From positions 24,118,001-24,182,000 of the forward strand of contig NC_071331.1 in NCBI RefSeq assembly GCF_010183535.1: DNA of 64,000 nucleotides, written 5' to 3'. This stretch comes from Caenorhabditis remanei (lineage: Eukaryota; Nematoda; Chromadorea; Rhabditida; Rhabditidae). The notes beneath the pieces were generated by a model. That model had not been told where the DNA came from. It saw only the letters and a program-made list of their open reading frames with translations, and did not search any database. Positions 63,462 to 64,000 of the stretch are shown here, one piece after another (position 1 is the stretch's first letter; each line of letters starts with the position of its first letter). Both the position numbers and the translations under genes were made by a program.

Positions 63462-64000
63462 CTGAAATAATGAAGAATTATTTAAAGGGAGAAAGTGCGC
63501 TCTAGTGAACTTTTGGAGCGGAAAATTTGAATTTTTGGGTGAAAATTGTTTTAAAAAACTCGACTTTTTAACTTAAAATTGGCCTAAAACTCATATTTAT
63601 CCAGGTTTTGAACATTTTTTGAGATTTTGAATTCTCGAATGGGAAAGTGCGCTCTAGTGGACTGTGAGGTGGAAAATTGGCTCAAAACTCGATTTTTTTG
63701 CTCGAAATTTGAATTATCACTATAATTTCTATACCTGGGGAAAAAGTGCGCTCTTTGAAGCGGAAAATTCGAATTTTCGACAAAAAATTGTTGAAAACTT
63801 TGATTTTTAGAGTAAAAATTGGCTTAAAATTCATTTTTACCAGTTTTTGAACGAAATTGAGCTCGAAATTGGGGAAATTTAGAAAAAAAAAAAAACCGTT
63901 TTCGAGCAAATTTTGGGTTAAAATGAGCAAAAAAAAATCGCTGAAATTTCAGTTTTTAAAGAGAATTAGTGAAAATAACTCGATTTGACACTTTTAGGAG
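63462..64000 (-). other. Intron of the gene ending at 63170
   Basis: AT-rich sequence with a thrice-repeated phrase, GAAAGTGCGCTCT (63490, 63644, 63745). No exon is visible up to the window edge. Confidence 0.5.

Overview
The window is nuclear DNA of a nematode, almost certainly a Caenorhabditis species. Short exons are bounded by TTTTCAG acceptors and GTAAGT or GTGAGT donors. Introns are AT-rich, 3' ends carry AATAAA, and same-strand genes are packed in operon-like pairs. From memory, SRP54, MRPS33 and PNKP are also neighbours in C. elegans (cosmid F21D5, chromosome IV), so the left third looks syntenic with chromosome IV. I found no rRNA, tRNA or CRISPR array. All gene models were spliced by hand and checked for reading phase.

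Layout, 0-33 kb (gene-dense): the last exon of an unidentified + strand gene (470-609); RNase H2 subunit B on - (1796-5971); SRP54 on - (6721-14046, 9 exons); a roughly 1 kb divergent promoter region; MRPS33 on + (15060-16689); PNKP on + (16920-25153), 230 bases behind MRPS33 and probably in one operon with it; a transposase-derived DNA-binding protein on - (18368-19860) nested inside the third intron of PNKP; and PARG on + (26552-32228). Three genes act in genome maintenance: RNase H2 removes ribonucleotides from DNA, PNKP repairs strand-break ends, and PARG removes poly(ADP-ribose).

Layout, 33-64 kb (gene-poor): a 9-exon peptide-type GPCR on - (32779-37388) converging on PARG; about 22 kb without a convincing gene; a weak two-exon model on - (59650-60135); a transthyretin-like secreted protein on + (61299-62395); and the last exon of an unidentified - gene (63170-63461). 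The gene-poor part is full of non-autonomous transposons. Most are hAT-like MITEs with 8-base target-site duplications. Several are long foldbacks, some nested in one another.

The most interesting signal is a dense two-strand scatter of the octamer CTGTTTCA: about 30 exact copies between 27.0 and 60.7 kb, against 3 in the first 26 kb. This is the core of the Ruby promoter motif of C. elegans type I 21U-RNA (piRNA) genes, which lie mainly on chromosome IV. The 27-61 kb region is therefore a candidate, apparently unannotated piRNA cluster.

Two conserved genes, PNKP and the GPCR, are each broken by a single extra base at a diagnostic motif, and the RNase H2B model is out of phase at one junction. 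Assembly indels are the likely cause, but real lesions are not excluded.
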